This document shows positions 1-7,923 of a stretch of DNA of 64,000 nucleotides, piece by piece. A program made the translations under genes and the position numbers. Source of the stretch: Clostridia bacterium (GTDB lineage: Bacteria; Bacillota; Clostridia; Christensenellales; Aristaeellaceae); the NCBI GenBank assembly GCA_017404985.1, contig JAFRBK010000033.1, forward strand, positions 24,233 through 88,232. Direction: 5' to 3'. The notes below the pieces were generated by a model that had not been told where the DNA came from, did no database searches, and saw nothing but the letters and a program-made list of their open reading frames with translations. How positions within the stretch are numbered: the stretch's first letter is position 1; each line of letters starts with the position of its first letter.

Positions 1-1224
1 GATCCCGCGCTGCGGGACATCCGGTTCAACCGGCTGGCGGACAACATCGAGGTGATCGGCTCCGTCCCTTGGAATCATCCGGACCGCTTCTGGCGGGACG
101 CGGACGATGCGCAGCTGATCTCCTACATCGACGCCAATTACGGCACGTTCTCCGCCAGAAACTATGACGTTGCCGTCACGAAGGTGGTGGACGACAGAGC
201 CTTCCATCCGATTCTGGACTATCTCGGCAGCCTCCCTCCCTGGGACGGCGAGTGCCGCGTGGACACACTCCTGATCGACTACCTCGGCGCTCCTGACACA
301 CCCTACACCCGGGCCGTGACCCGGAAAACGCTGTGCGCGGCGGTGAGCCGGGTCCGGAATCCCGGGGTGAAGTTCGATACGATGCTGGTCCTGAACGGCC
401 CCCAGGGCATCGGGAAAAGCACATTGATCGCAAAGCTGGCGGGCGAATGGTTCTCCGACAGTCTGAGCCTCGGAGACACCAAGGACAAGACGGCCGCGGA
501 AAAGCTGCAGGGCTACTGGATCATGGAGATCGGCGAACTGGCGGGTCTGAGGAAGGCGGAGGTTGAAACGCTGCGTTCCTTCCTGTCCCGGCAGAACGAT
601 ATCTACCGGGCTTCCTTCGGCCATCGCGTGACGCCGCATCCCCGGCAGTGCGTCTTCTTCGGAACGACCAACGCCGAAACAGGCTATCTGCGCGACACGA
701 CCGGCAACCGGCGGTTCTGGCCCGTGAGAACCACGGACAGCGCCCGTTTTCACTCCTGGGAGCTGGATCAGGAAACCGTCGACCAGATCTGGGCGGAGAC
801 GCTGCTGTACGTGGAGCGCGGTGAAAAGCTGTATCTGAACGCCGCCATGGAACTGCTGGCAAAGCAGGAACAGCTGAACGCTCTGGAGACGGACGAGCGC
901 GAGGGCGTCATCGAGGATTACCTGGAAACGCCGCTGCCCGATAAATGGAACGGCATGAGTCTGCGCGACCGTCAGGATTTCCTTCACGGCGAGGATTCCC
1001 TCGTCGGGGACAAGCTGACCGGCGAAACCAGGCGCGAAACCGTGTGCACCCTGGAAATCTGGTGCGAGTGTCTGTACCGCGACCGCGCCGGCCTCCGCCG
1101 GTCCGATTCCAATGAACTGACCGCGATTCTGGAAAGGCTGGGGTGGAAACGCCGGGAGAAGAAGGAACGCATCCCGCTGTACGGCATGCAGTACCTTTTC
1201 GAGCGCGGAGAAGCTTCCCGATGA
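1..1224 (+). CDS. VapE-like phage/plasmid replication ATPase (5' end outside window)
   Basis: The reading frame is open from base 1, so the gene starts upstream of the window and only its last ~407 codons are seen. Visible are a Walker A loop (GPQGIGKS, near bases 394-417), a hydrophobic Walker B-like strand (IMEIGEL) and the TTGNRRFWPV motif typical of the virulence-associated E / phage P4-type primase-helicase ATPases. Members are P-loop NTPases that act in phage or island DNA replication. It heads a run of phage-type genes in the same direction (nuclease, helicase, DUF1492 protein, metK), which supports a prophage replication module. The in-frame GTG at 52 is not a credible start because homologous sequence continues upstream of it. 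Confidence 0.85.
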   Translation, partial: DPALRDIRFNRLADNIEVIGSVPWNHPDRFWRDADDAQLISYIDANYGTFSARNYDVAVTKVVDDRAFHPILDYLGSLPPWDGECRVDTLLIDYLGAPDTPYTRAVTRKTLCAAVSRVRNPGVKFDTMLVLNGPQGIGKSTLIAKLAGEWFSDSLSLGDTKDKTAAEKLQGYWIMEIGELAGLRKAEVETLRSFLSRQNDIYRASFGHRVTPHPRQCVFFGTTNAETGYLRDTTGNRRFWPVRTTDSARFHSWELDQETVDQIWAETLLYVERGEKLYLNAAMELLAKQEQLNALETDEREGVIEDYLETPLPDKWNGMSLRDRQDFLHGEDSLVGDKLTGETRRETVCTLEIWCECLYRDRAGLRRSDSNELTAILERLGWKRREKKERIPLYGMQYLFERGEASR

Positions 1225-1241
1225 AAAGTCGGAATCAAGCC

Positions 1242-1486
1242 GGGATCAAAAACAGCCCTGTTGGGATCACCCGGGATCAGCTTCCCGATGATCCCAACGC
1301 GCGGGGATCATGTCAGGATCAGAGTTGGGATCAACCCGGAAATGCCGACAGCATAAGGCTTCTCCGGCACTCTGATCCTGAGATCCCAAAAAACTGTGTA
1401 ATCGTAAAACAGTCAGAAAAAGAAACCGCACACGCGTAAAAACGCCCGTTTGCACACATACGCGCGAGCGCAGGATCACAGGATCA
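1242..1486. repeat. Array of RGGATCA heptamers (iteron-like)
   Basis: The 285-bp gap between the VapE-like and VRR-NUC genes holds about ten copies of GGGATCA or AGGATCA in both orientations: 1242, 1263, 1273, 1289 (reverse), 1304, 1315, 1327, 1373 (reverse), 1472 and 1480, plus a partial GATCCC at 1382. No credible gene lies here. Such clustering beside a replication ATPase suggests a replication origin or a regulator-binding array, but the function is inference. Confidence 0.6.
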
Positions 1487-1509
1487 AACATCCTGGAAAG
1501 GACACACGG

Positions 1510-1791
1510 ATGAGAGAAAAGCAGATCGAACAGACACTGGTCAGAGCCGTCAAACGGCGCGGCGGCCTCTGCCCCAAATGGGTCAGCCCCGGCCTCGACG
1601 GAGTACCCGACCGCATCATCCTTCTTCCCGATGGAAAGGCAGCCTTCGCCGAACTGAAAGCCCCCGGCGAAAAACCCCGTCCGCTGCAGGCCGCGCGGAT
1701 TCACAGACTCCGGGCTCTGGGCTTCCGGGTGTACGTGATTGACAATACCGACATGATCGGAGGTGTTCTGGATGAAATATCAGCCTCATGA
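1510..1791 (+). CDS. VRR-NUC domain nuclease
   Basis: A 93-residue protein starting at ATG 1510 after an AAAGGA ribosome site; an upstream in-frame ATG at 1450 lacks one. It begins with MREKQIEQTL and carries the VRR-NUC core: G-D-P-D-like GVPDRIIL, then the FAELKAPG strand with the E-x-K pair of PD-(D/E)XK nucleases. VRR-NUC proteins are small phage-type nucleases (Holliday-junction or flap-type in characterised relatives). The 3' end overlaps the helicase start by 20 bp, so the two are translationally coupled. The pair is a common companion of SNF2 helicases in Firmicute phages. Confidence 0.85.
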   Translation: MREKQIEQTLVRAVKRRGGLCPKWVSPGLDGVPDRIILLPDGKAAFAELKAPGEKPRPLQAARIHRLRALGFRVYVIDNTDMIGGVLDEISAS

Positions 1792-3130
1792 GTATCAGAG
1801 CTACGCCACCCGGTTCATCCTTGAGCACCCCGTCGCCGCCGTATTCCTTCAGATGGGTTTGGGCAAGAGCGTGATCACGCTGACCGCGATTCACGATCTG
1901 ATCTTTGACCGCTTTGAGGTACGCCGTGTTCTGGTGATCGCGCCCCTGCGCGTCGCCCGCGACACATGGCCCGCGGAGATTGAGAAGTGGGATCACCTGA
2001 AAGGGCTGACCTACAGCGTTGCGGTCGGAGACGAACACGCGAGGAACGCCGCCCTGATGCGGGAAGCCCAGGTGTACATCATCAACCGCGAAAACGTCTC
2101 CTGGCTCGTTGAGGACAGCGCGATTCCCTTCGACTATGACATGATCGTCATCGACGAGCTCTCCAGCTTCAAAAGCTGGCAGGCTAAGAGGTTCAAGAGT
2201 CTCCTGAAGGTGCGCCCCCGCGTCAGCCGGATCGTGGGACTCACCGGAACGCCCTCCTCCAACGGCCTCATGGATCTCTTTGCGGAGTTCCGGGTTCTGG
2301 ATATGGGACAGCGGCTGGGCCGGTTCATCACCCGGTACCGGGAATCCTTCTTCCGTCCCGACCGAACGAACGGCATGCAGGTGTACTCCTGGAAGCCGCT
2401 GCCCGGCGCGGAGGAGGAGATCTACCGACGCATCGGGGACATCACCATCAGCATGAAAAGCGTCGACTTTCTGAAGATGCCGGAGTGCCTTATGAACCGC
2501 GTCCCCGTGTGCATGGACTTCCTGGAAAAAGATCTGTACGACGAGATGAAGCAGGATCTGGTGATCCAGATGAAGGACACGCAGATCGACGCCAAGAATG
2601 CCGCCGCGCTGTCCGGAAAGCTGTGTCAGATGGCCAACGGCGCGGTGTACACCGATGACGGGAACGCTGTCCGCATTCACGAGCGGAAGCTGGACGCCCT
2701 GGAGGATCTGATTGAGGCAGCCAACGGCCAGCCCCTCCTGATCGCCTACTGGTTCAAGCATGATCTGCAGCGGATCCGGGAGCGTTTCCCCCAGGCTCGG
2801 GAACTGAAGTCCTCCAAAGACATCACGGACTGGAACGCCGGAAGGATCCCGGTCGCCCTGATTCACCCCGCGTCGGCCGGTCACGGACTGAACCTGCAGG
2901 ACGGCGGCAACACACTGGTGTGGTTCGGGCTGACCTGGTCGCTGGAACTGTATCAGCAGACAAACGCGCGGCTCTGGCGCCAGGGACAGCGCGCTGGCAC
3001 CGTCGTCATTCACCACATCGTGACCGCCGGCACCATCGACGAACAGATACTCAAAGCCCTGGAGAGCAAAGACAGAACACAGACCGCGCTGATCGACGCG
3101 GTGAAGGCGCAGCTGGAGGTGAAATCATGA
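1772..3130 (+). CDS. SNF2-family DEAD/DEAH-like helicase (phage type)
   Basis: A 452-residue superfamily 2 ATPase. Motif I is MGLGKS (residues 28-33), motif II is VIDELSSF (about 127-134, DELS instead of DEAH), motif III is LTGTPSSN (157-164), and motifs V and VI sit at the C-terminus (AGHGLNLQ; NARLWRQGQ near 398-406). The start at ATG 1772 follows GGAGGTG. It lies within a phage-type operon, overlaps the VRR-NUC gene and shares an ATGA overlap with the next ORF. The likely role is DNA translocation or remodelling during phage replication, together with the adjacent nuclease. Confidence 0.9.
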   Translation: MKYQPHEYQSYATRFILEHPVAAVFLQMGLGKSVITLTAIHDLIFDRFEVRRVLVIAPLRVARDTWPAEIEKWDHLKGLTYSVAVGDEHARNAALMREAQVYIINRENVSWLVEDSAIPFDYDMIVIDELSSFKSWQAKRFKSLLKVRPRVSRIVGLTGTPSSNGLMDLFAEFRVLDMGQRLGRFITRYRESFFRPDRTNGMQVYSWKPLPGAEEEIYRRIGDITISMKSVDFLKMPECLMNRVPVCMDFLEKDLYDEMKQDLVIQMKDTQIDAKNAAALSGKLCQMANGAVYTDDGNAVRIHERKLDALEDLIEAANGQPLLIAYWFKHDLQRIRERFPQARELKSSKDITDWNAGRIPVALIHPASAGHGLNLQDGGNTLVWFGLTWSLELYQQTNARLWRQGQRAGTVVIHHIVTAGTIDEQILKALESKDRTQTALIDAVKAQLEVKS

Positions 3131-3387
3131 ACGGGATGAAAAACGAAACCCGCGCGCCGGCCATTACCACGGAAGGCTGCCAGGCGCTCGCCAACGCCAT
3201 CGTGGCGCAGGCCGCGAAGGATTACCGGGCGGCTGTCCGGCAGCTGAAAAAGCACCCCGACAGTCAGAAGGCCACCACGATGAAGCGGGAGTGCGAGCGG
3301 TTCTTCCATTCCCGCTGGTACAGCCAGCTGACCGGCGTCGACCCCGACTATATTCTGGACCGTATTCGAGAGGAGGAAGCGGCATGA
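3127..3387 (+). CDS. Small phage protein of unknown function
   Basis: An 86-residue hydrophilic protein whose ATG overlaps the helicase stop (ATGA) and whose stop overlaps the next start in the same way, so translation is tightly coupled. The C-terminal part (FFHSRWYSQLTGVDPDYIL) looks like a conserved small phage protein seen in this position in Clostridia phages. No catalytic motif is visible and no function is assigned. Confidence 0.7.
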   Translation: MNGMKNETRAPAITTEGCQALANAIVAQAAKDYRAAVRQLKKHPDSQKATTMKRECERFFHSRWYSQLTGVDPDYILDRIREEEAA

Positions 3388-3854
3388 ACGCAAAAGACTA
3401 TCTCGGTCAGGCCTACCGGCTTGACCAGCGCATCAACAGTAAACTCCAGCAGATCTCCAGCCTCCGTTCGCTGACGCAGAGAGTGACCGCGTCCTTCGAC
3501 GGCGAGGTTGTCAGCCACACCCGGAACGTCACCTCCCTGGAGGACGCGATCATCCGGCTGATGGAAGCGGAAGAGGAATTGAACCGCCAGATCGACCGGC
3601 TGGTGGACATGAAGATCGACATCGCGAAACTGATCGATCAGGTACACAACGAGAACTACCGGCTGATTCTGGAAAAGCGGTATCTGTGTTTCCTTCCCTG
3701 GGATCAGATCGCGGAAGACATGCATTACAGCCGGCGTTGGGTGCTGAACCGGCACGAGAGGGCGCTGGACGTGGTGGACCGGCTGCTGACGGAAAGAGAG
3801 GAATTGCCGGAAAGCGGCGCGGAATCTCGGAAAACGGCAAAAGTGTGCACCTGA
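3384..3854 (+). CDS. DUF1492-like phage protein with sigma-70 region 4-type HTH
   Basis: 156 residues, ATG 3384 overlapping the previous stop. The N-terminal two thirds is predicted helical coiled coil. Residues about 105-135 (RYLCFLPWDQIAEDMHYS followed by RRWVLNRHERAL) form a helix-turn-helix like sigma-70 region 4, as in DUF1492 and ArpU-type phage late-gene activators. These usually sit just before the packaging genes. Here a truncated metK and IS debris follow instead, so its normal targets appear to be lost. Confidence 0.75.
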   Translation: MNAKDYLGQAYRLDQRINSKLQQISSLRSLTQRVTASFDGEVVSHTRNVTSLEDAIIRLMEAEEELNRQIDRLVDMKIDIAKLIDQVHNENYRLILEKRYLCFLPWDQIAEDMHYSRRWVLNRHERALDVVDRLLTEREELPESGAESRKTAKVCT

Positions 3855-3921
3855 GTTCACCTGAGTTCACTTGTGTACGCATTTGACATTTGATAGAATT
3901 ATGCTGTCGAAACAGACGATG

Positions 3922-3958
3922 AAAGCCTTCACGGACCGCGCGCCCGTGGGGGCTTTTC
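3922..3958 (+). terminator. Stem-loop before metK remnant
   Basis: An interrupted hairpin (AAAGCC / CACGG arms against CCGTG / GGCTTT, 3922-3956) followed by TCC. It lies between the DUF1492-like gene and the metK remnant, just after a short tandem repeat of CTGAGTTCAC (3852-3871) and a possible promoter (TTGTGT, 17 bp, TAGAAT). Termination or processing is likely but not certain. Confidence 0.45.
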
Positions 3959-3986
3959 CTATTTCAGAACAAAGGAGCGGATCCGG

Positions 3987-4775
3987 ATGCTGTTTACTTC
4001 GGAACAGGTGTCCCACGGACACCCGGACAAAATCTGCGATCAGATCTCGGACGCGGTCGTCACGGACTGCCTGCGGCACGACCGTAACAGCCGTGTGGCT
4101 GTGGAAGCCCTGATCAAGGACAACCACGTTACGGTCGCGGGCGAGATCACCGGCAAGCATGAGCCTGACGTCAAAGACCTGGTCGCGTCCGTCCTGTTCA
4201 CGGCGGAGCCCCAGATCTACCGGGACTTCGACTTGACCGTACAGATTACGAAGCAGTCCCCGGACATCGCGCTTGGCGTGGACAAAAAAGGTGCCGGCGA
4301 CCAGGGCATGATGTTCGGGTACGCGACGAACGAAACCGCGAAGATGCTGCCGCTGCCTTTCGTACTGGCGACCGAGGCAATCTCCCGGCTGAAGGACCGG
4401 GATCACACGGCTCTGCTGCCGGACGCGAAAGCCCAGGTCACCTATGACTACGGGAAAAAGCGCATCGACACCTTTCTGATCAGCACACAGCATAAGGAGG
4501 ACGTCGATCCCAAAGACGTGCGTTATCTGTGTCAGCGGATCATGCGTCAGGTCGCGGAAGCGTACAGCCTGAATAAAGATTTCCGTGTGCTGGTAAACCC
4601 AACCGGCAGATTTGTAACCGGTGGCAGCTTCGCCGACACCGGCGTCACCGGCAGAAAAATCATCTGCGACACCTACGGCAGCGTGTGCCGTCACGGCGGT
4701 GGGGCGTTCTCCGGGAAGGATCCGACGAAGGTCGACCGCTCCGGCGCGTACATGGCCCGGAAGGTCGCCAAGGAT
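3987..4775 (+). pseudogene. metK: Truncated S-adenosylmethionine synthetase, phage-type
   Basis: The first ~262 codons match methionine adenosyltransferase: SEQVSHGHPDKICDQISDA at the N-terminus (methionine/ATP site), GAGDQGMMFGYA, then GGAFSGKDPTKVDRSGAYMARKVAK. The similarity stops abruptly at about base 4775; the family normally continues for roughly another 100 residues. The open frame runs on through unrelated antisense IS sequence, so no functional C-terminus exists. MetK genes are carried by some Clostridia phages, often beside DNA methylases. An enzyme lacking this C-terminal part should be inactive. The boundary is estimated from loss of family motifs and could be off by about 15 bases. 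Confidence 0.85.
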
Positions 4776-4886
4776 ATGGAGTTTCGTGTTTTCCTGGCGA
4801 AGAGATTCCAAAACGGAAGTGATCGGGACGACATTGTGCGCAGTCTGCTGTTTACGGCCAGCATTTCGGCTTTCCTTCAATGTCAT
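4776..4886 (-). pseudogene. 5' stub of an IS-associated gene, cut at the metK junction
   Basis: On the minus strand an ATG at 4886 is preceded by a good ribosome site (GGAGGGAATCGGGC). It opens a hydrophilic N-terminus (MTLKESRNAGRKQQTAHNVV..., then a helix with LESLRQENTKL). After about 35 codons the frame enters sequence that is simply the antisense of metK, so the gene is truncated there. It starts 42 bp after the 133-residue ORF at 4929-5330 and probably belonged to the same element. The family is not identified. Confidence 0.5.
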
Positions 4887-4928
4887 GCCCGATTCCCTCC
4901 ATGTACAACGATGCAGAATGAATTCCTG

Positions 4929-5330
4929 TCAGCCTTGCTGCCGACTGTTCCGGAATGCGGTCCTTCTGCTGAGGATCTTCTCCAGCGCGTCTACGGTTGC
5001 CTTTTCTTCCCGTTCCATCGCACGAAGCATGGTTTCGAGTTCGGTAATCCTTTCGGCCTGCGCCTGCAGGCGCTGCTCGTAGGACTCCTTCATCTGCCGC
5101 ATTTCCTGCTGCAGTTTGCTCTCGTCCTGTGCCTGCGGGGAAGAATCCTCCCGCTGTTTCCTGGGTCTCCCGGGCTTTCCGTTGGTCGGGATCATGTTGC
5201 CGTTTTCATCCATTTTCCCGATCAGTTTCCGGCGCTCTCTCTTCTTCTTGGCCTCCTTGTCCCAGTAGCTTTCACTGGAATAAACGTACACGATTCCGGT
5301 CCGGGGATCCCTGCAATGAACCTCTCCCAT
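4929..5330 (-). CDS. Small coiled-coil protein resembling the N-terminus of IS4/IS1634-type transposases
   Basis: 133 residues with its own promoter (5363-5391) and a strong GAGGAGG ribosome site. The first ~60 residues (TGIVYVY, SYWDKEAKKKRERRKLIGK, GKPGRPRK) look like the short N-terminal domain of Clostridia IS4/IS1634-like transposases. The rest is a glutamate/glutamine-rich coiled coil (about 75-125). No DDE catalytic region is present. It may be an accessory protein of an unidentified IS or a free-standing fragment. The gene ends normally, with a stop 42 bp before the truncated ORF at 4886. Confidence 0.6.
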   Translation of the reverse strand: MGEVHCRDPRTGIVYVYSSESYWDKEAKKKRERRKLIGKMDENGNMIPTNGKPGRPRKQREDSSPQAQDESKLQQEMRQMKESYEQRLQAQAERITELETMLRAMEREEKATVDALEKILSRRTAFRNSRQQG

Positions 5331-5362
5331 CTCTGTCGCCTCCTCTTCATGGGATCGTATTC

Positions 5363-5391
5363 ATTGTATCATAAAATTAGTCCCCTGTCAA
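5363..5391 (-). promoter_or_regulatory. Promoter of the IS-associated ORF
   Basis: On the minus strand TTGACA (5386-5391), a 17-bp spacer and TACAAT (5363-5368) lie 33 bp upstream of the ATG at 5330. This is a near-consensus sigma-A promoter, and it separates this transcript from the IS66 tnpAB genes. Confidence 0.7.
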
Positions 5392-5435
5392 CGATAAACG
5401 ATTACATTTATGTTAAATTATTTCATCCCTCAAAG

Positions 5436-5466
5436 AACAGCAGTGTTCCTTGTAAACACTGCTGTT
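5436..5466. terminator. Perfect 12-bp hairpin downstream of IS66 tnpB
   Basis: AACAGCAGTGTT (5436-5447) pairs with AACACTGCTGTT (5455-5466) around a 7-nt loop. Leftward transcripts from tnpAB would reach it before the promoter at 5363-5391. It probably isolates the two IS transcription units. Confidence 0.6.
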
Positions 5467-5556
5467 TCGGCCCATGTGCTGTCGTTTTTTCTGCTTCTTC
5501 CCATCCGAGATGAAGGGACGACTGTATTGTCTGTTTATCCGGAAATACAATCCCAA

Positions 5557-5916
5557 TTACGCGGCCGCGTTCCCATGCGGCGAACGACTCGGAATCGTGC
5601 TGACCAGGGAGAAACCATCCATGAGGCGGTTAAATTCGTCCTGTGTCAGCGACTTGGCCTCAGAACTGTTCCTCGGCCACTGGAAATGCCCGTAACTGAG
5701 TTTTTTCGTGATCAGAACATACCCCGTACTATCCCATACCAATCCTTTTACTGTCTTCCGATCGTTCCCACAGAACAGAAAAAGAGTTTCTTCTTCCAGC
5801 GGATTCTTACCGAACTTCAGCCGAACCAGGGCCGCGAGTCCCTGGATTCCGTTCCGGAGGTCAGTCCTGCCTGTAACAAGGTAGATTTTCTTGAAATGGA
5901 GCTGATTCTTAAGCAT
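5557..5916 (-). CDS. tnpB: IS66 family accessory protein TnpB
   Basis: 119 residues of typical IS66 Orf2 length. Diagnostic segments are FKKIYLVTGRTDLRNGIQGLAALV at the start (quoted in shortened form: YLVTGRTDLRNGI), LFLFCGNDRKTVKGL and the GHFQWPR strand. It overlaps tnpA by 8 bp. IS66 elements need tnpA, tnpB and the DDE transposase tnpC; no tnpC follows here, so the copy should not transpose by itself. Confidence 0.9.
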   Translation of the reverse strand: MLKNQLHFKKIYLVTGRTDLRNGIQGLAALVRLKFGKNPLEEETLFLFCGNDRKTVKGLVWDSTGYVLITKKLSYGHFQWPRNSSEAKSLTQDEFNRLMDGFSLVSTIPSRSPHGNAAA

Positions 5917-6358
5917 ACTTCAGCACCTCCACAACCTTCTGGAGAAGTTGCACTGACGTATGCTCATATACGCCGATCACGAATTCCCTGCATCCAATGA
6001 TCGCATCCGGCTTGATCAGGTGAGGCTCCTCCTGGCTGTACCGGATTTGTTTGGCCTGACTTGTGTTCCGGACTCCCGATGCCTTTTTATTTGTACTCAC
6101 CGACTTTGATTCTTTTCCGGAGTCTTCTGCTGCTTCCGGTATTATTTCCACAAAGCAGCGTTCTTCTCTGGCAGCAGCGATTTCTTTTTCTGCTTCCTCC
6201 TCCCGCCAAATCTGATTGCGCCACCGGCTAAGACTTGCAGCGCACACGCTGTGCTCCTTGCACCAGTCCTGCTGCGCCTGTCCGCTGGCATCGCACTGCT
6301 GGATCAGATTTCTCCAATATTCCTTTCTCTCCAGATGTACCATTTCATTCTTATTCAT
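5909..6358 (-). CDS. tnpA: IS66 family accessory protein TnpA
   Basis: 149 residues from ATG 6358, which has an AGGAGG site 8 bp upstream; an earlier in-frame ATG at 6391 has none. The N-terminal helix-turn-helix (YWRNLIQQCDASGQAQQDWC, then SVCAASLSRWRNQI) is the usual IS66 Orf1 DNA-binding domain. The C-terminus (IGVYEHTSVQLLQKVVEVL) matches the family pattern. It lies next to the IS66 terminal sequence near 6442 and is transcribed with tnpB. Confidence 0.88.
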   Translation of the reverse strand: MNKNEMVHLERKEYWRNLIQQCDASGQAQQDWCKEHSVCAASLSRWRNQIWREEEAEKEIAAAREERCFVEIIPEAAEDSGKESKSVSTNKKASGVRNTSQAKQIRYSQEEPHLIKPDAIIGCREFVIGVYEHTSVQLLQKVVEVLKYA

Positions 6359-6581
6359 GAAAACCGCCTCCTGCTTCTTGGTTTGCTCCAATTGTAGCAG
6401 GAGGCTTCAACTGGCTCCATAGACGAAATTAACACCGCTTACCCAGATTCGACAGGTTTTGTCTGATTTTTCTTCGTTTTTTCCATCTTTTTCAGACTTT
6501 TTTTCAAAAACTGACTGTCAACTGACTGTCAAAAAAACTGCTATACCCGTTGAAATATGAAACGCTGAGCGGCGAAAAAAA

Positions 6582-6615
6582 AGTGGATTGACATCATTAG
6601 CGATGCCAATCCACC
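6582..6615 (-). terminator. Intrinsic terminator of the integrase gene
   Basis: Just after the integrase stop, the minus strand reads a long stem (GTGGATTGGCATC against GATGTCAATCCAC) with a 6-nt loop, followed by a run of eight T. This is a strong rho-independent terminator. Confidence 0.8.
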
Positions 6616-6618
6616 TTT

Positions 6619-7833
6619 TCAATCTAAGTCCAATGCCTCTACTGCCGACTCCTTCAGGGAATCAATGACGTGAACGTATATTCTGTACGTGATCTCAGTC
6701 GAACTGTGACCAAGCAGCTCGGAGATGATCTTGATGTCTACGCCCTTCTCAAACAGTCGAGTCGCATAAGTATGACGGAGCGCATGAACCCCGACTTTTC
6801 TGATACCTACCGCAGCGCACATGTTTTCCAGAGTCTGTTCCAGCGTTCTGGGCAGGACAGCTGTACCTTTATTCGTATGAATTATGAATCCATCAGGTTT
6901 GTAGCCAGGTGCAGTCTTCAAATCCTCTAGCGCAGCCAGTGCCGCCTTATTCAGGGGAATAATCCGTTTGCTTTTCTCTGTTTTAGGCTTCTCCTGCAAA
7001 ATCAGCTTATACTTTTTGCCTTTTCCACTCCGGTTCTTCACCCGGATAAGATTCTTTGAGACGCTAATAGTATTCTTTTTCCAGTTGACATCAGACCACT
7101 GGAGTGCCAAAGCTTCTCCTAATCGAAGGCCTGTATTCAGGATCAGCTCCATCGCCCCACCATTCGGGTATCTTCTGTTCTGCGGTGCGATTTTCCATCG
7201 CGAATACAGAATAGAACGCAGCTTTTCAGTTTCCTCCCGGCTAAGGGCTTTATCCTTTTCTCCGGTAATGCTCTCACCCGAATTACAACAATCCAGTTCG
7301 ATTGTACTGCTAGGCTTCGGTGCTTTCATCATAGCCATCGGATTGCTTGGTATTGCCTTCTTATGAACTGAATACTTCAGAAATTCATTCAGGGCATTAT
7401 AGGCTTTTTTCGCTGTTGATACTGACAATCCGTCTTTTTCCAGAATCTCTGAGATCAGATCCGACTGAATCATTGAATCCGCAAGCTCTGTTAAATAGTA
7501 CCACCCGATTCTTGGAATAATCTGGCATTTGATTATAGATTCGAGGCGATCATACGCTGAAGGCTTCAGATCAGGCTTTTTGCACGTCTCTGCCCATGCC
7601 ATAATACCGTCTTCCAGTCGCACTTTATGGGTTTCTGCATAGTTCTGCTCATGACGCAGCCGCCAATCAGTCATCTTCTGTATTACATCGCTCTTCTTCC
7701 CGTCTTTGCCTGAATAGAAGGTGACCCTGTTCGGAGACCCATCTGGTTTCATGCCATAACGGATACATCCGACATATTCATTTCGTTTGGCATTAAAATA
7801 AACTGTTCCTTCTCTATTTGTCCGTCTGGACAT
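6619..7833 (-). CDS. int: Tyrosine-family site-specific integrase
   Basis: 404 residues from ATG 7833, preceded by AAGGTGGGAAGG; an upstream in-frame ATG at 7875 lacks a site. The N-terminal AP2-like arm-binding region (about 10-60) is followed by a SAM-like core domain and the catalytic domain. Catalytic residues visible are Arg in TGLRLGEAL, His-x-x-Arg in HALRHTYATR (350/353), His in LLGHSS (376) and the nucleophile Tyr in RIYVHV (386). It points toward the prophage genes and stops at a strong terminator. It probably mobilised the prophage-like element on its left; the attachment site would lie to its right (7834-8130). Confidence 0.93.
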   Translation of the reverse strand: MSRRTNREGTVYFNAKRNEYVGCIRYGMKPDGSPNRVTFYSGKDGKKSDVIQKMTDWRLRHEQNYAETHKVRLEDGIMAWAETCKKPDLKPSAYDRLESIIKCQIIPRIGWYYLTELADSMIQSDLISEILEKDGLSVSTAKKAYNALNEFLKYSVHKKAIPSNPMAMMKAPKPSSTIELDCCNSGESITGEKDKALSREETEKLRSILYSRWKIAPQNRRYPNGGAMELILNTGLRLGEALALQWSDVNWKKNTISVSKNLIRVKNRSGKGKKYKLILQEKPKTEKSKRIIPLNKAALAALEDLKTAPGYKPDGFIIHTNKGTAVLPRTLEQTLENMCAAVGIRKVGVHALRHTYATRLFEKGVDIKIISELLGHSSTEITYRIYVHVIDSLKESAVEALDLD

Positions 7834-7864
7834 TACCTTCCCACCTTCTCTATAAAATAATAAA

Positions 7865-7892
7865 GCCTGACGCATTTGCTTTTACGTCAGGC
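7865..7892. other. Small hairpin upstream of the integrase (possible attachment-site region)
   Basis: GCCTGACG (7865-7872) and CGTCAGGC (7885-7892) form an 8-bp stem in the integrase 5' flank. It could be an att or excisionase-binding site or a terminator from the right. The other junction of the element is outside the window, so no direct repeat can be checked. Confidence 0.3.
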
Positions 7893-7923
7893 AAAGGATT
7901 ATATTCTGTTATTCTTTCTTTTC

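Larger units (their letters stand above)
5540..6442 (-). mobile_element. Partial IS66-family element (left end, tnpA, tnpB; tnpC and right end missing)
   Basis: Reading on the minus strand from 6442 the element begins with GTAAGCGGTGTT, which agrees with the GTAAGCG termini of IS66 elements, then tnpA and tnpB. No tnpC and no matching second terminus are seen before the metK junction. The inner boundary (5540) is only approximate. Confidence 0.7.

Noticed and set aside
4776-5513. C-terminal half of the 508-codon frame that begins with metK
   Set aside because: It is antisense to the IS-associated genes and has no MetK similarity; the metK gene is taken to end near 4775.
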